DNA of 64,000 nt from Massilia forsythiae (GTDB lineage: Bacteria > Pseudomonadota > Gammaproteobacteria > Burkholderiales > Burkholderiaceae_D), in NCBI RefSeq assembly GCF_012849555.1, contig NZ_CP051685.1, positions 930,001-994,000 of the forward strand, given 5' to 3'. The notes under the pieces are model-generated. The model saw only the letters and a program-made list of their open reading frames with translations, was not told the DNA's origin and made no database searches. This document shows positions 35,811 to 45,352 of the stretch, piece after piece; within the stretch, counting starts at the first letter, position 1, and every line of letters starts with the position of its first letter. The translations under genes were made by a program, and so were the position numbers.

Positions 35811-37076
35811 ATGACATCGCACGCCGGTAGGACCGGGCGCTACCAGGCCCTGATGGTGGCCGCGCTCGCCATGCTGCTGATCGCGGCGCGCATGCCGGAG
35901 CGCCTCGCCGGCGGCTTCCTGTGGGCCGAGGACGGCAAGATCTTCCTGGGCGACGCCTATGCGCTGGGCGCGGCATCGCTGTTCAAGCCATATGCACAAT
36001 ACCTGCACCTGCTGCCGCGCCTGATCGCCTATGCCGTGTCCAGGGTCTGCTACATCGACCGGGTGGCGCGTCCGCTGGCGTGGATCTGCGCGCTGGCGCT
36101 GAGCGCGGTGTGCGCCTACCTGTTCACCTTCGCGCGCCGGCGCTTTTCCCCGCCCACGGCCTGGGCCTTCGCGCTGGCGCCGCTGCTGGTGCCGCATACC
36201 GGCGAGGTCTGGCTGACGGTCACCAACCTGCAATGGGTGATCGCGCCCGCCTTGCTGGTGCTGCTGTGGAGCGCATTCTGCGTCGCGCCGTCCGCAGCGC
36301 AACCGGCGCACGGCGAACTGCGGCGCGGCGCGGCGATCGTCTTGCTGACCCTGACCGGGCCGTTCGGACTGATGTTCTCGCCGCTGGTCGCCGCGCGCCT
36401 GGTACTGCTGCGCGGCATGACGCGTACGCGCCGCGCCTGGATCGCCATCGGCGCCTATTTCATGGCGGTCGGAGTCCAGCTCGCCACCATCCTGGCCAAC
36501 CCGCCGCCTGCCGTGCCCGCCGGCGCGGCGGCGCGTCCGGCCCTGAGCGCCTACCTGCACTATCCGTGGAAGGGCCAGTTCCTGCATTACCTGACGCTCG
36601 ACTTCGTGCTGCCGTATTCCCTCACCGACCGGTTGGGCGACGGCTGGCGCATCGCCGCCGTCGCCGCCGCCCTGCTGTTGGCCGCTTGCCTGCTGCTGGG
36701 CGCGCGCTCCCAACGCTTCGTCACGGCCGGCCTGTTCGCACTGGCGGCGGCGCTGTGGGCCGTCGGCGTGGTGCGGGTCGGCATGCCGGACCTGGAGCTG
36801 CGCTGGAACCTGGGCGGGCGCTACTTCTACGTCCCCTTCGTGGCGATGGCGTGGTCGCTGCTGATCCTGCGCGACACTGCGCCGCGTACGGGCGCCAGGA
36901 CGCTGGCCGGCGGCATGCTCGCGCTGGTGCTGGTGAACAGCCTCGCGAATTTTCACGCGGCGGTATGGCGGCCCGCCGGCCTGGCCCGGTCCACGCAGGG
37001 AAGCGGCTGGATGCTGACGCTGCCGCCGTCGGCGGATTGGCGCTTGCCGATACGCCCGGAGTGGAAAAGCCCCTGA
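35811..37076 (+). CDS. Polytopic membrane protein, possible GT-C-like enzyme
   Basis: Integral membrane protein of 421 aa with about ten hydrophobic helices. After the first helix comes a periplasmic loop with acidic residues (GGFLWAEDGKIFLGDAYALG, then AASLFKPYAQYLHLLPRL). That layout, with an Asp/Glu pair in the first loop, recalls GT-C glycosyltransferases that use lipid-linked sugars, but I cannot assign a reaction. No glycan cluster is nearby. It starts 100 bases after the valS terminator, in an AT-rich stretch that could hold its promoter. The DUF2147 gene follows after about 95 bases. Confidence 0.75.
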   Translation: MTSHAGRTGRYQALMVAALAMLLIAARMPERLAGGFLWAEDGKIFLGDAYALGAASLFKPYAQYLHLLPRLIAYAVSRVCYIDRVARPLAWICALALSAVCAYLFTFARRRFSPPTAWAFALAPLLVPHTGEVWLTVTNLQWVIAPALLVLLWSAFCVAPSAAQPAHGELRRGAAIVLLTLTGPFGLMFSPLVAARLVLLRGMTRTRRAWIAIGAYFMAVGVQLATILANPPPAVPAGAAARPALSAYLHYPWKGQFLHYLTLDFVLPYSLTDRLGDGWRIAAVAAALLLAACLLLGARSQRFVTAGLFALAAALWAVGVVRVGMPDLELRWNLGGRYFYVPFVAMAWSLLILRDTAPRTGARTLAGGMLALVLVNSLANFHAAVWRPAGLARSTQGSGWMLTLPPSADWRLPIRPEWKSP

Positions 37077-37172
37077 AGGGCGGCCTGCGCTGCCCTGCCA
37101 GGATTTCCGTGAGGCAGCACACCGAACGAGTTTGCTATACTGGATCGACCACAAACCACGACTGGAGACACC

Positions 37173-37619
37173 ATGCAAACCCTCATCCGCGCTTCCCTGA
37201 TTGCCGCCGTGTTTGCCGCCCCGCTCGCCTGGGCGCAGGATACTTCTCCGGTCGGCCTGTGGAAATCCATCGACGATGCCTCGGGCAAGCCATCGGCATT
37301 GATCCGCATTACCGAACAGCAGGGTGAACTGCAGGGCAAGATCGAAAAGCTGTTCCGCGCGCCCACCGAAGACCAGAATCCGAAGTGCGTTCAGTGCCAG
37401 GGCGAACGCAAGGACCAGCCGATCGTCGGCATGACCATCGTGTCCGGCCTCAGGAAAAGCGGCAGCGACTACAGCGGCGGCGAAATCCTCGACCCCAAGA
37501 ATGGCAAGGTCTATAAAAGCAAACTGACGGTGCAGGACGGCGGCAAGAAGCTGGAAGTGCGCGGCTATATCGGCATGCCGGTGTTCGGCCGGTCGCAGAC
37601 CTGGTTACGCCAGGAATGA
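37173..37619 (+). CDS. DUF2147 domain exported protein
   Basis: Exported protein of 148 aa; signal peptide ends near PLAWAQ. The mature part matches DUF2147: GLWKSIDDASGKPSALIRI at its start, a central Cys pair (NPKCVQCQGE), and KNGKVYKSKLTVQDGGKKLE and LEVRGYIGMPVFGRSQTWLR at the end. The fold is a small beta-barrel; function is unknown, and members are sometimes linked to envelope stress or signalling. The Cys-x-x-Cys pair could form a disulfide or bind metal. GGAGA lies six bases before the ATG. Confidence 0.87.
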   Translation: MQTLIRASLIAAVFAAPLAWAQDTSPVGLWKSIDDASGKPSALIRITEQQGELQGKIEKLFRAPTEDQNPKCVQCQGERKDQPIVGMTIVSGLRKSGSDYSGGEILDPKNGKVYKSKLTVQDGGKKLEVRGYIGMPVFGRSQTWLRQE

Positions 37620-37668
37620 ATCGGTGAAACTGAGCAATATATGATGTTGCATTATTAATATCAATATT

Positions 37669-37697
37669 TTTCAGTTTTCTTTGCGTTATGCTAATAT
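37669..37697 (+). promoter_or_regulatory. Candidate sigma-70 promoter
   Basis: TTTCAG (37669-37674) and TAATAT (37692-37697) are 17 bases apart inside a strongly AT-rich island of about 80 bases that follows the DUF2147 gene. It would drive the small membrane protein at 37776. Confidence 0.45.
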
Positions 37698-37775
37698 CGG
37701 TCGCAACTCATCCTTACTTGCGACCGTCATGCCTCTTCTTTCCTCCCTGTTCCAGCCAGCCCCGCGGGTGCAGCC

Positions 37776-38219
37776 ATGATGGGGCTGCGGGTATTGTCCC
37801 TGCTTGCGGGTGCATTGGTACTGTTCGTACCGCCGATGATGCTGTTCGATACCGGCGCCGGCGGCATGCCGCCCTGGCTCGTGGCCGGCGGCATCCTCGG
37901 CATGATCGTGATCTCGGCCAGTTTCCTGTACGTGGGCGTGGTCGGCCGGCGCATGCGCCAGCCCGGCCCGGAACGCACGCTGGCCGGCGTACTGCTGACG
38001 GTGCCGATGGTGGCGGCGCTGGTGACGCTGGCCACCCGCACCGATGAATCCATGCTGTTCGCCAGCGGCGCGCTGCTGGGCATCACCGTCCTGCTGTTCG
38101 CCAGCTTCGTGTTCCCGGCAACGATGAACCGCCGCCGCCGTCCGATGCGCGAGCGCGATCCGCTGCGCGAGACGCACCACGCCCACGACGCCGTGGTGCT
38201 GCAGCTGCGCCGCCGCTGA
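37776..38219 (+). CDS. Small hypothetical membrane protein (147 aa)
   Basis: I do not recognise this protein. It has four hydrophobic helices: residues 4-26 (VLSLLAGALVLFVPPMML), 33-55, 67-85 and 91-110 (LFASGALLGITVLLFASFVF), then a basic, histidine-containing C-terminal tail (RRRRPMRERDPLRETHHAHD). Codon use matches the neighbours and helices are well separated, so it is probably real. An AT-rich promoter-like stretch lies upstream. Start could be either of two consecutive ATG codons. It converges with the YaiI gene, five bases apart. Confidence 0.6.
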   Translation: MMGLRVLSLLAGALVLFVPPMMLFDTGAGGMPPWLVAGGILGMIVISASFLYVGVVGRRMRQPGPERTLAGVLLTVPMVAALVTLATRTDESMLFASGALLGITVLLFASFVFPATMNRRRRPMRERDPLRETHHAHDAVVLQLRRR

Positions 38220-38223
38220 ATCG

Positions 38224-38718
38224 CTATCGGTTGCCCGCCTGCAGCCGGCGCGCCAGGTGGCGGTCGAGCGCATTGGCGAATTGCTGGCGGTCGGACTGGC
38301 CGTAGGCCGCCGGGCCGCCGGTGTCGACCCCGCTGTCGCGCAATTCCTGCATGAAGGCGCGCATCGTCAATTGCTGGGCAATATTGTCCTTGGTATAGAA
38401 CTCGCCGCGTGGATTGAGCGCGCATCCTCCCTTTTCCAGCACCTGCGCCGCCAGCGGAATGTCGCCGGTGACGACCAGGTCGCCCGGCGCCAGGCGCGCC
38501 ACGATCTCGGCGTCGGCGACGTCCGGCCCGCTCGGCACCTGCAGGGCGCGGATGAAGCGCGAGCCGGGTACGCGCATCAGCTGGTTGGCCACCAGCGTCA
38601 CCGGCAACCGGCGGCGCTCGGCCACGCGGTACAGGATTTCCTTGACCGCGCCCGGGCAGGCGTCGGCGTCGACCCAGATCTGCATGCCGCCGCTGGTCAC
38701 GGCCTCGTCGTCCGTCAT
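38224..38718 (-). CDS. YaiI/YqxD family protein (DUF188)
   Basis: Conserved bacterial protein of unknown function, 164 aa, predicted PIN/NYN-like nuclease fold. The family signature [20 protein letters not shown] starts at residue 14, followed by [18 protein letters not shown] and a C-terminal segment [20 protein letters not shown]. The conserved aspartates ([22 protein letters not shown]) are all present. The first ATG overlaps the ruvB stop by four bases (ATGA), favouring it over the internal ATG just before [10 protein letters not shown]. Placement behind ruvB suggests co-transcription with the Holliday-junction genes. Confidence 0.87.
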   Translation of the reverse strand: MTDDEAVTSGGMQIWVDADACPGAVKEILYRVAERRRLPVTLVANQLMRVPGSRFIRALQVPSGPDVADAEIVARLAPGDLVVTGDIPLAAQVLEKGGCALNPRGEFYTKDNIAQQLTMRAFMQELRDSGVDTGGPAAYGQSDRQQFANALDRHLARRLQAGNR

Positions 38719-39782
38719 GCCGGAGGCAGGCTATCCCACAGGTCGCCGGTGGGGCTGATGCGCGGCGCGGTCACGCCGAAGTGCTGGTAGGCCAGCGGGG
38801 TGGCGATGCGGCCGCGCGGGGTGCGCTGCAGGTAGCCCTGCTGGATCAGATACGGTTCCAGCACGTCCTCGATGGTGTCGGCGGCCTCGCCGATCGCCGC
38901 CGCCAGGTTGCCGATGCCGACCGGGCCGCCGGCGAACTTGAACAGCACCGCTTCCAGCAGCTTGCGGTCCATGACGTCGAAGCCGACCGTGTCGACGTCG
39001 AGCATGCGCAGCGCGCGGTCGGCCATGTCCCTGGTGATTTCGCCGTTGCCCTTGACCTCGGCATAGTCGCGCACGCGCCGCAGCAGGCGGTTGGCGATCC
39101 GCGGCGTGCCGCGCGCGCGCTTGGCGACTTCGCGCGCGCCCTCCTCGTCGATCGGCGCTTCCAGCAAGGCCGCGCTGCGGGTCACGATCCTGGTCAGCTC
39201 GTCGACGTTGTAGAACTCCAGGCGCGCCACGATGCCGAAGCGGTCGCGCAGCGGATTGGTCAGCATGCCGGCGCGCGTGGTGGCGCCGACCAGCGTGAAC
39301 GGCTGCAGGTCGAGTTTTACCGAACGCGCGGCCGGGCCTTCGCCGATCATGATGTCGATCTGGTAGTCTTCCAGCGCCGGATACAGGATCTCCTCGACCA
39401 CCGGCGACAGGCGGTGGATCTCGTCGATGAACAGGACGTCGTTGGCTTCCAGGTTGGTCAGGAGCGCGGCCAAATCGCCGGGACGCTCCAGCACCGGACC
39501 GGAAGTCTGGCGCAGGTTGACGCCCATCTCGCGCGCGATGATGTGCGCCAGCGTGGTTTTACCGAGGCCCGGCGGACCGAACAGCAGCGTGTGGTCGAGC
39601 GCCTCGCGCCGCTTGCGCGCGGCGGCGATGAAGATTTCGAGCTGGTCGCGGATCTTGGCCTGGCCGACGTATTCTTCCAGGTGCTTGGGCCGCAAGGCGC
39701 GTTCGATCGCCTCTTCGTTGGGCGAGGCAGGCGCCGCATCGATGATGCGCTGCTCGGTGAAATTGTCGGTCTGGATACTCAT
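38715..39782 (-). CDS. ruvB: Holliday junction ATP-dependent helicase RuvB
   Basis: Hexameric AAA+ motor that drives branch migration with RuvA, 355 aa. Walker A GPPGLGKT (residues 69-76), Walker [12 protein letters not shown], sensor 1 GATTRAG, arginine finger region LRDRFG, and the C-terminal winged helix ([20 protein letters not shown]). The N-terminus before [11 protein letters not shown] is a variable 30 residues. It follows ruvA by about 14 bases and overlaps the YaiI gene start. Confidence 0.96.
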   Translation of the reverse strand: MSIQTDNFTEQRIIDAAPASPNEEAIERALRPKHLEEYVGQAKIRDQLEIFIAAARKRREALDHTLLFGPPGLGKTTLAHIIAREMGVNLRQTSGPVLERPGDLAALLTNLEANDVLFIDEIHRLSPVVEEILYPALEDYQIDIMIGEGPAARSVKLDLQPFTLVGATTRAGMLTNPLRDRFGIVARLEFYNVDELTRIVTRSAALLEAPIDEEGAREVAKRARGTPRIANRLLRRVRDYAEVKGNGEITRDMADRALRMLDVDTVGFDVMDRKLLEAVLFKFAGGPVGIGNLAAAIGEAADTIEDVLEPYLIQQGYLQRTPRGRIATPLAYQHFGVTAPRISPTGDLWDSLPPA

Positions 39783-39796
39783 TGCCTGGTTCTAGG

Positions 39797-40375
39797 TTAC
39801 GCTTTCGACAGCGCCTTCAGCGCCAGCTTGATGCCGTCGGATACGCTGGTACCCGGCGGCATGTTCTTGATGGCGACCAGCGCCTCCTTGTCAGAATACC
39901 CCAAAGCCAGCAGCGCATTCAGCACGTCTGCCTGGACATCGTCGCGCGCGGCGCCGCCGGTGGCGCCGATGTCGGCACCCAGCTTGCCCTTCAGTTCCAG
40001 CAGCAGGCGCTCCGCGGTCTTCTTGCCGATGCCCGGCACCTTGACCAGGCGTCCGGCTTCCTGCAGCGTGACCGCCTGCGACAAATCGGCCACCGTCATG
40101 CCTGACAGGATCGACAGCGCGGTGCGTGCGCCCACGCCGGTGATCTTGATCAATTGGCGGAACACGACACGCTCGTTGCTCGAGCCGAAGCCGAACAGCA
40201 GGTGGGCATCCTCGCGCACCACGTAGTGGGTGAACAGGGTCACCTTTTCTCCGGTATGTGGCAGGTTGTAGAAGGTGCTCATCGGCACGTCGACTTCATA
40301 GCCGACGCCCTGGCAATCGACCAGGACTTGCGGCGGGTTTTTTTCCAGCAGCACGCCGGAGAGACGACCGATCAT
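39797..40375 (-). CDS. ruvA: Holliday junction branch migration protein RuvA
   Basis: Junction-binding subunit, 192 aa. Domain I starts [20 protein letters not shown]; domain II has the two helix-hairpin-helix motifs ([15 protein letters not shown] and [20 protein letters not shown]); domain III ([20 protein letters not shown]) contacts RuvB. The start was placed at MIGRLSG, the family start, with AAAGG six bases upstream; ten more residues are open before it. Confidence 0.95.
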   Translation of the reverse strand: MIGRLSGVLLEKNPPQVLVDCQGVGYEVDVPMSTFYNLPHTGEKVTLFTHYVVREDAHLLFGFGSSNERVVFRQLIKITGVGARTALSILSGMTVADLSQAVTLQEAGRLVKVPGIGKKTAERLLLELKGKLGADIGATGGAARDDVQADVLNALLALGYSDKEALVAIKNMPPGTSVSDGIKLALKALSKA

Positions 40376-40493
40376 CGTTGACCTTTCAATATCGAGAACA
40401 AACAAGTGGGATGGATAAGCAGACTGGTCACAGCATCAGATGCGCCCGCCGGGGGCGGATTGCAAGCGGCCGCACCGTGCCGGATGCACCGGT

Positions 40494-41030
40494 TCAGACC
40501 AGGCGGCCGTTCTTCATGTGCAGCGCCGGCAGCGCCGGCGACAGCGCGCCGATCAGCGCCAGCGCGTCGTGGCTGTTGGCGTGGCAGATGGCGATGCCGA
40601 GCGCGTCGGCGGCGTCGGTGCCCGGCAGGCCGGGCAGCTTCAACAGGCGCGCCACCATGTCCTGCACCTGCGCCTTGACCGCCTTGCCGGTGCCGACCAC
40701 CGCCTGCTTGACCTGGGCCGGCGTGTATTCCGCCACGTCCAGGTCGGCGCCGACCAGCGCCGTGATGGCGGCGCCGCGCGCCTGCCCCAGCAGCAGCGTC
40801 GATTGCGGATTGACGTTGACAAAGACTTTTTCGATGGCCGCGCAGGTCGGCTGGTAGGACGAGACGATCTCGCCGACGCCGGACAGGATGACTTTCAGGC
40901 GCGGCGGCAAGGCGCCCGCGGTGCCGGTCTTGATGGTGCCGGAAGCGATGTAGCGCAGCCGGTTGCCCTGTTTTTCGATGACGCCGAAACCCGTCGTACG
41001 CAGGCCCGGGTCGATGCCGAGGATAATCAT
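40494..41030 (-). CDS. ruvC: Crossover junction endodeoxyribonuclease RuvC
   Basis: Resolves Holliday junctions by paired nicks, 178 aa, RNase H-like fold. All four catalytic acids are present: Asp7 ([10 protein letters not shown]), Glu67 (AAIEKVFV), Asp139 and Asp142 ([14 protein letters not shown]). It is the first gene of ruvC-ruvA-ruvB-yaiI on the minus strand. A terminator separates it from purH, so it should have its own promoter in the 48 bases before the start. No LexA box was seen before ruvC or ruvA. Confidence 0.95.
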   Translation of the reverse strand: MIILGIDPGLRTTGFGVIEKQGNRLRYIASGTIKTGTAGALPPRLKVILSGVGEIVSSYQPTCAAIEKVFVNVNPQSTLLLGQARGAAITALVGADLDVAEYTPAQVKQAVVGTGKAVKAQVQDMVARLLKLPGLPGTDAADALGIAICHANSHDALALIGALSPALPALHMKNGRLV

Positions 41031-41078
41031 TGTCGAATGGTATACCGGCGCGGGTGTTTCGTGGGGAAAATACTGTGC

Positions 41079-41118
41079 AAAAACACAGGCAGGATGGCGC
41101 GAGCGCCACGCTGCCTGT
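41079..41118 (-). terminator. Rho-independent terminator between purH and ruvC
   Basis: On the minus strand ACAGGCAG-CG-TGGCGC pairs with GCGCCA-TC-CTGCCTGT (one internal mismatch pair), followed after one base by TTTTT. It lies about 20 bases past the purH stop. Confidence 0.85.
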
Positions 41119-41138
41119 CCTTTCCCCCATTGGCGCGA

Positions 41139-42737
41139 TCAGTGGCGGAAGTGGCGCGTACCAGTGTACAGCATCACCACACCGCGTTCGTCGGCAGCGT
41201 CGATCACTTCCTGGTCGCGCATCGAGCCGCCCGGATGAATGACGCAGGTGGCGCCGGCGTCGACCACCACATCGAGGCCGTCGCGGAACGGGAAGAAGGC
41301 ATCCGACGCCACCGCCGAGCCGACCAGCGACAGGCCGGCATTCTGCGCCTTGATCGAGGCGATGCGCGCGGAATCGATGCGGCTCATCTGGCCGGCGCCC
41401 ACGCCCAGCGTCATGCCGCCGGCGCAGAACACGATCGCGTTCGATTTCACGAACTTGGCCACGCGCCAGGCGAACATCAAATCCTGCAATTGCTGCTGGG
41501 TCGGCTGCTGTTTGGTGACCACGCGCAGGTCGCCCAAGCCGATGTTTTTCGCATCCGGCGATTGCACCAGCAGGCCGCCGCCGACGCGCTTGACGTCGAA
41601 CGGGTTCTGGCCATCACCCAGAGCAATTTCCAGCAGGCGCACGTTCTGCTTGGCCGCCATGGTCTGCAATGCTTCCGGCGTGAAGGCCGGGGCGATCACG
41701 ACTTCCACGAACAGCTTGGCGATCGCTTCCGCGGCGCGGCCGTCGACCGGCACGTTGAAGGCGATGATGCCGCCGAAGGCCGAGGTCGGATCGGTCTTCA
41801 GGGCGCGTCCGTAGGCGTCCAGCGCATCGGCGCCGATCGCCACGCCGCACGGATTGGCGTGCTTGATGATCACGCAGCCGGCCGGCTGCTCGAAGCCGCC
41901 GAGCGACTTGACGCATTCCCAGGCGGCGTCGGCATCGGCGATGTTGTTGTACGACAGTTCCTTGCCCTGCAGTTGGCGGTAATTCGCCAGGCTGCCGGCG
42001 GCCGGGGCCAGGTCGCGGTAGAAGGCGGCGCTCTGGTGCGGGTTCTCGCCGTAGCGCATGTCCTGCACTTTTTCGAAGTGCAGGTTCAGCGTTTGCGGGT
42101 AGGCGGCGCGGGTGGCGTGCTGCTTGTCTTCGCCCAGGCTGGTAAGATAGTTGGTGATCGCGCTGTCGTACTGGGCGGTGTGGGCGAATACCTTCTTGGC
42201 CAGGCGGAACCTGGTGTCGTAGCCGACCGTGCCGTCCACGGCGTCCGGGCTGGTACCGGCGCCCTTCATCTCGGCCAGCACCGGACCGTAGTCGGCCGGA
42301 TCGACGATGACGACCACGTCGCGGTGGTTCTTGGCCGCCGAACGCAGCATGGTGGGGCCGCCGATGTCGATATTCTCGATCGCTTCGTCCAGCGAGCACT
42401 GTTCCTTGGCCACGGTCTGCTGGAACGGATACAAATTGACCACCACCATGTCGATCTGCGGAATGCCGTGTTCTTCCAGCTTGGCCACGTGCTCCGGCAG
42501 GTCGCGGCGCGCCAGGATGCCGCCGTGGACCTTCGGGTGCAGGGTCTTCACGCGGCCGTCGAGCATTTCCGGGAAGCCGGTGTAGTCGGCGACTTCGGTC
42601 ACGGCGACGCCATTGTCCTGCAGCATCTTGGCGGTGCCGCCGGTGGACAGGATGTTCACGCCGAACGCAGCCAGTGCACGCGCGAAATCGAGCACGCCGG
42701 TCTTGTCGGAAACGGAGATGAGAGCTTGTTTGATCAT
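41139..42737 (-). CDS. purH: Bifunctional AICAR formyltransferase / IMP cyclohydrolase
   Basis: Last two steps of IMP synthesis, 532 aa. N-terminal MGS-like cyclohydrolase domain starts [20 protein letters not shown] and includes [14 protein letters not shown] and [16 protein letters not shown]. The formyltransferase domain has [12 protein letters not shown] and the catalytic Lys-His pair in [13 protein letters not shown]; the end is [20 protein letters not shown] followed by a [11 protein letters not shown] tail. The start MIKQALISV was chosen over an upstream ATG because it is the family start. It follows fis by about 100 bases. Confidence 0.96.
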   Translation of the reverse strand: MIKQALISVSDKTGVLDFARALAAFGVNILSTGGTAKMLQDNGVAVTEVADYTGFPEMLDGRVKTLHPKVHGGILARRDLPEHVAKLEEHGIPQIDMVVVNLYPFQQTVAKEQCSLDEAIENIDIGGPTMLRSAAKNHRDVVVIVDPADYGPVLAEMKGAGTSPDAVDGTVGYDTRFRLAKKVFAHTAQYDSAITNYLTSLGEDKQHATRAAYPQTLNLHFEKVQDMRYGENPHQSAAFYRDLAPAAGSLANYRQLQGKELSYNNIADADAAWECVKSLGGFEQPAGCVIIKHANPCGVAIGADALDAYGRALKTDPTSAFGGIIAFNVPVDGRAAEAIAKLFVEVVIAPAFTPEALQTMAAKQNVRLLEIALGDGQNPFDVKRVGGGLLVQSPDAKNIGLGDLRVVTKQQPTQQQLQDLMFAWRVAKFVKSNAIVFCAGGMTLGVGAGQMSRIDSARIASIKAQNAGLSLVGSAVASDAFFPFRDGLDVVVDAGATCVIHPGGSMRDQEVIDAADERGVVMLYTGTRHFRH

Positions 42738-42836
42738 GGGAGTGGCCTGTTGATGAAAATGGGTGAGCAGTACGTGCGCGGCCGGGACCGGTCCGGCGCA
42801 CGCCTGCAGCACGCCGCGGCCCCTCCTGCCGGCGGC

Positions 42837-43070
42837 TTAGAGCAGCCCGTGCTCCTGGAGTTTCTTGCGCAAGGTGTTGCGGTTGATGCCCAGCATCTGG
42901 GCCGCGTGCGACTGGTTGCCTTCCGCACGTGTCATCACCACTTGCAGGATCGGTTTCTCGACGGTCAAGAGCATCATGTCGTAGATGTTCGACGGTTTTT
43001 GCTCGCCCAGGTCGTTGAAATAGTCTTCGAGGCTTTTTTGGACGACTTCCTGAATACTCTCTTTACTCAT
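42837..43070 (-). CDS. fis: Fis family nucleoid/transcription factor
   Basis: Small DNA-bending regulator, 77 aa. The N-terminal half (IQEVVQKSLEDYFNDLGEQK) dimerises; the C-terminal helix-turn-helix is SHAAQMLGINRNTLRKKLQE, ending HGLL. The ATG at 43070 was chosen because it has AGGGG upstream and fits the short betaproteobacterial Fis; a 34-residue upward extension would be encoded by the inverted repeat at 43091-43206 and is rich in Arg, Ser and Pro with no family match. Between dusB and purH, the usual location. The repeat in its leader may affect expression. Confidence 0.92.
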   Translation of the reverse strand: MSKESIQEVVQKSLEDYFNDLGEQKPSNIYDMMLLTVEKPILQVVMTRAEGNQSHAAQMLGINRNTLRKKLQEHGLL

Positions 43071-43090
43071 ATCCCCTACTTCTTGTGGTG

Positions 43091-43206
43091 GTGGGTTTGT
43101 GGGCCTACTGCGCGTCGAATTTTTGTCCTGCGATGCTCGCCGTACATGAGTACGGCTGCGCTTCTCGGACAAAACTTCTTCCGCTCGCTACGGCCCACAA
43201 ACCCAC
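43091..43206. repeat. Nested 116-bp inverted repeat between dusB and fis
   Basis: Three pairs of arms are nested around a four-base centre (43146-43149): outer GTGGGTTTGTGGGCC (43091-43105) with GGCCCACAAACCCAC (43192-43206), middle TTTTGTCC (43121-43128) with GGACAAAA (43167-43174), inner GCCGTAC (43139-43145) with GTACGGC (43150-43156). Intervening bases pair only in part. The whole could form a long cruciform or RNA hairpin in the fis leader. Confidence 0.85.
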
Positions 43207-43345
43207 TGTTACGCTGCTTGTTAACATCCTCAATCGCGCGCTGCTTGAATGGTTGCGTCTCCAACTACCATAGCTGCGCTTGCGCTGGCTTCGCGGTGCT
43301 TTGGCCCTGCCGGGACTTGCTTGTTTTTCTTGTTTTCTGGTGCTG

Positions 43346-44371
43346 CTATGCGGCGATGGCGGTCTCGGCTTCGGGCGCGGGCCGGTATTGTAACCGTTCG
43401 CCATGGCAGTGTTGCGATTTAAAGAATTCATCGACCGACGCCAGTTGATCGGCGGTGGATTCGAGCAGGTTCATGCGCTGGCGGAATGCCTCGCCGCCGG
43501 GCAGATCCTGCACGTACCAGCCGATGTGCTTGCGCGCCGTGCGCACGCCCAGGTATTCGCCATAGAAGGCGTAGTGGGCCGGCAGGTGTTCGTTCATCAA
43601 TGCGCGCACTTCCTCGACCAGCGGCGCCGGCAAGTGTTCACCGGTGCGCAGGTAATGGTCGATCTCGCGGCAGATCCAGGGACGGCCCTGGGCGGCGCGG
43701 CCGACCATGACGGCGTCGGCACCGGTGTGGTCGAGCACGAATTTCGCCTTTTCGGGGGTCGTGATGTCGCCGTTGGCCACCACCGGAATCGCCACCGCCG
43801 CCTTGACCGCCTTGATGGTGTCGTACTCGGCCTCGCCCTTGTAGCCGTCGGCGCGGGTGCGGCCGTGCAGGGTCAGCATGGCGATGCCGGCCTGCTCGGC
43901 CATGCGCGCGATGACGAGGGCATTCTTGTTCTGGCGGTCCCAGCCGGTGCGGAACTTCAGCGTGACCGGCACGTCGACCGCGTTCACCACGGCCTCCAGG
44001 ATGCGCTGCACCAGGTCTTCGTGCTGCAGCAGGGCCGAGCCGCACCAGTTGTTGCACACCTTCTTGACCGGGCAGCCCATGTTGATGTCGATGATCTGGG
44101 CGCCGCGCTCGACGTTGAAGCGGGCGCAATCGGCCAGGTCCTGCGGGTCGGCGCCGGCGATCTGCACCGCCTTCGGCTCCATCTCGCCTTCGTGGTCGGT
44201 GCGGCGCGCGCTCTTTTCGCTGGCCCACAGGCGCGGGTTCGACGCCGCCATCTCGGACACCGCGTAGCCGGCGCCGAGCTGCTTGCACAACTGGCGGAAC
44301 GGACGGTCGGTCACCCCCGCCATCGGGGCGACGAAGACATTATTGCGCAGCGTATATTGACCAATTTGCAC
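43346..44371 (-). CDS. dusB: tRNA-dihydrouridine synthase DusB
   Basis: FMN enzyme that reduces uridine to dihydrouridine in tRNA, 341 aa. The TIM barrel begins with VFVAPMAGVTDRPFRQLC; catalytic Cys is in DINMGCPVKKV, followed by GSALLQHEDLV; FMN phosphate-binding residues are in VVANGDITTPEKAKF and GADAVMVGRAAQGRPW. The C-terminal helical domain ends with a variable Ala/Glu-rich tail. Start is GTG at 44371. TAGAAT at 44405-44410 (minus) may be its -10. It heads the dusB-fis-purH group, as dusB-fis does in enterobacteria, where the pair is one operon. It is separated from fis by 275 bases holding the inverted repeat. Confidence 0.94.
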   Translation of the reverse strand: MQIGQYTLRNNVFVAPMAGVTDRPFRQLCKQLGAGYAVSEMAASNPRLWASEKSARRTDHEGEMEPKAVQIAGADPQDLADCARFNVERGAQIIDINMGCPVKKVCNNWCGSALLQHEDLVQRILEAVVNAVDVPVTLKFRTGWDRQNKNALVIARMAEQAGIAMLTLHGRTRADGYKGEAEYDTIKAVKAAVAIPVVANGDITTPEKAKFVLDHTGADAVMVGRAAQGRPWICREIDHYLRTGEHLPAPLVEEVRALMNEHLPAHYAFYGEYLGVRTARKHIGWYVQDLPGGEAFRQRMNLLESTADQLASVDEFFKSQHCHGERLQYRPAPEAETAIAA

Positions 44372-44564
44372 GGCAGGAAATCATGGGTGGCGACGGGAAC
44401 GCGCTATTCTACCCGAAGCCCTGCTTAAATTAGCGGCAGGTTTTGTCATAAATTGTTGCAGGGCCGATCAGCAAATGCCATCGTCCGCCAGCCTGCCTGC
44501 GGTTATTGCCAGCCTGCCAAGATAGCGAACATTCAAGCTTGAGCGTCAGCCCGACGGTGCGGGT

Positions 44565-45290
44565 TCAGGACAATTCGTCGATCAGCGCCGGCCGCAGGTG
44601 CGCCACCTCGCCCCAGCTCTGCAGGCGCAGGCTGCCGCCGCGCACCGTAAACCGGTTGATACTGGCGTTGAACACCTTGAAGTCGCGCGGCGTCGCCAAC
44701 GGCAGGCCCTGTGCCATACGGTAGGCGCATTCCAGGACGCCGCCATGCGCCACCAACACCAAGGTCTTGCCCGGATGCAGGGCTGCCAGCGCCAGGATGG
44801 CGCCGGTGGCGCGCTCGTAGAAGGCGCGGAAGGTCTCGCCGTGCCTGGTGCCCGCCGCCGTCACGGCATCCGGCACCGCGGCGTCGATTTCGCGCGCCTG
44901 CCAGGCCGCGAATTCGTGCGGATAGCGCTCGCCGATCTGTGCATACAGCAAGCCTTCGAAGCCGCCGTAATTGCGCTCGCGCAGGCCGGGGTCTTCGAGC
45001 AACGGCATGGCGCGCGCCGCGGCGATGGCGCCGGCGGTCTGGCGCGCGCGCATCAGGTCGCTCGACACGAGTACGTCGATGGTTTCGCCGGCCAGCGCCG
45101 CGGCCAGCAGCGCGGCCTGGCGCTCGCCCTCGGCGTTCAGCGGGATGTCGATGTGCCCCTGCAGGCGGCGCTCGGCATTCCACGCGGTTTCGCCGTGCCG
45201 GATCAGGAGGATGGTAACGTCGGCGGCGTCGGCGCCGGTCATGGATGATGTGAAGTCTGCGTCGATTGTCTGTGTCACGGATGTCGTCAT
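44565..45290 (-). CDS. Histidine phosphatase family protein (phosphoglycerate mutase-like)
   Basis: Phosphohydrolase of the histidine phosphatase superfamily, about 241 aa. The phospho-accepting His is in LLIRHGETAWNAERRLQGH, the second catalytic His in VLVAHGGVLECAYRM, with the family motifs VSSDLMRARQTAGAIA and ERNYGGFEGLLYAQIGERYP between. This subgroup contains alpha-ribazole phosphatase, acid phosphatases and broad-range enzymes; the substrate is not evident. The start is uncertain: ATG codons at 45323, 45290 and 45242 all lack good ribosome-binding sites; 45290 is used. Confidence 0.85.
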   Translation of the reverse strand: MTTSVTQTIDADFTSSMTGADAADVTILLIRHGETAWNAERRLQGHIDIPLNAEGERQAALLAAALAGETIDVLVSSDLMRARQTAGAIAAARAMPLLEDPGLRERNYGGFEGLLYAQIGERYPHEFAAWQAREIDAAVPDAVTAAGTRHGETFRAFYERATGAILALAALHPGKTLVLVAHGGVLECAYRMAQGLPLATPRDFKVFNASINRFTVRGGSLRLQSWGEVAHLRPALIDELS

Positions 45291-45352
45291 GAGGTTCGCC
45301 GGCCCGAACCCCGGGGCGAGCATGGTTTGATCATGGTTGCGCCAGCCGGCCG

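Noticed and set aside
43071..43172. Longer Fis protein starting at 43172
   Set aside because: The extra 34 residues are encoded by the inverted repeat and are unlike Fis; the ATG at 43070 has a ribosome-binding site and gives the normal short betaproteobacterial length.
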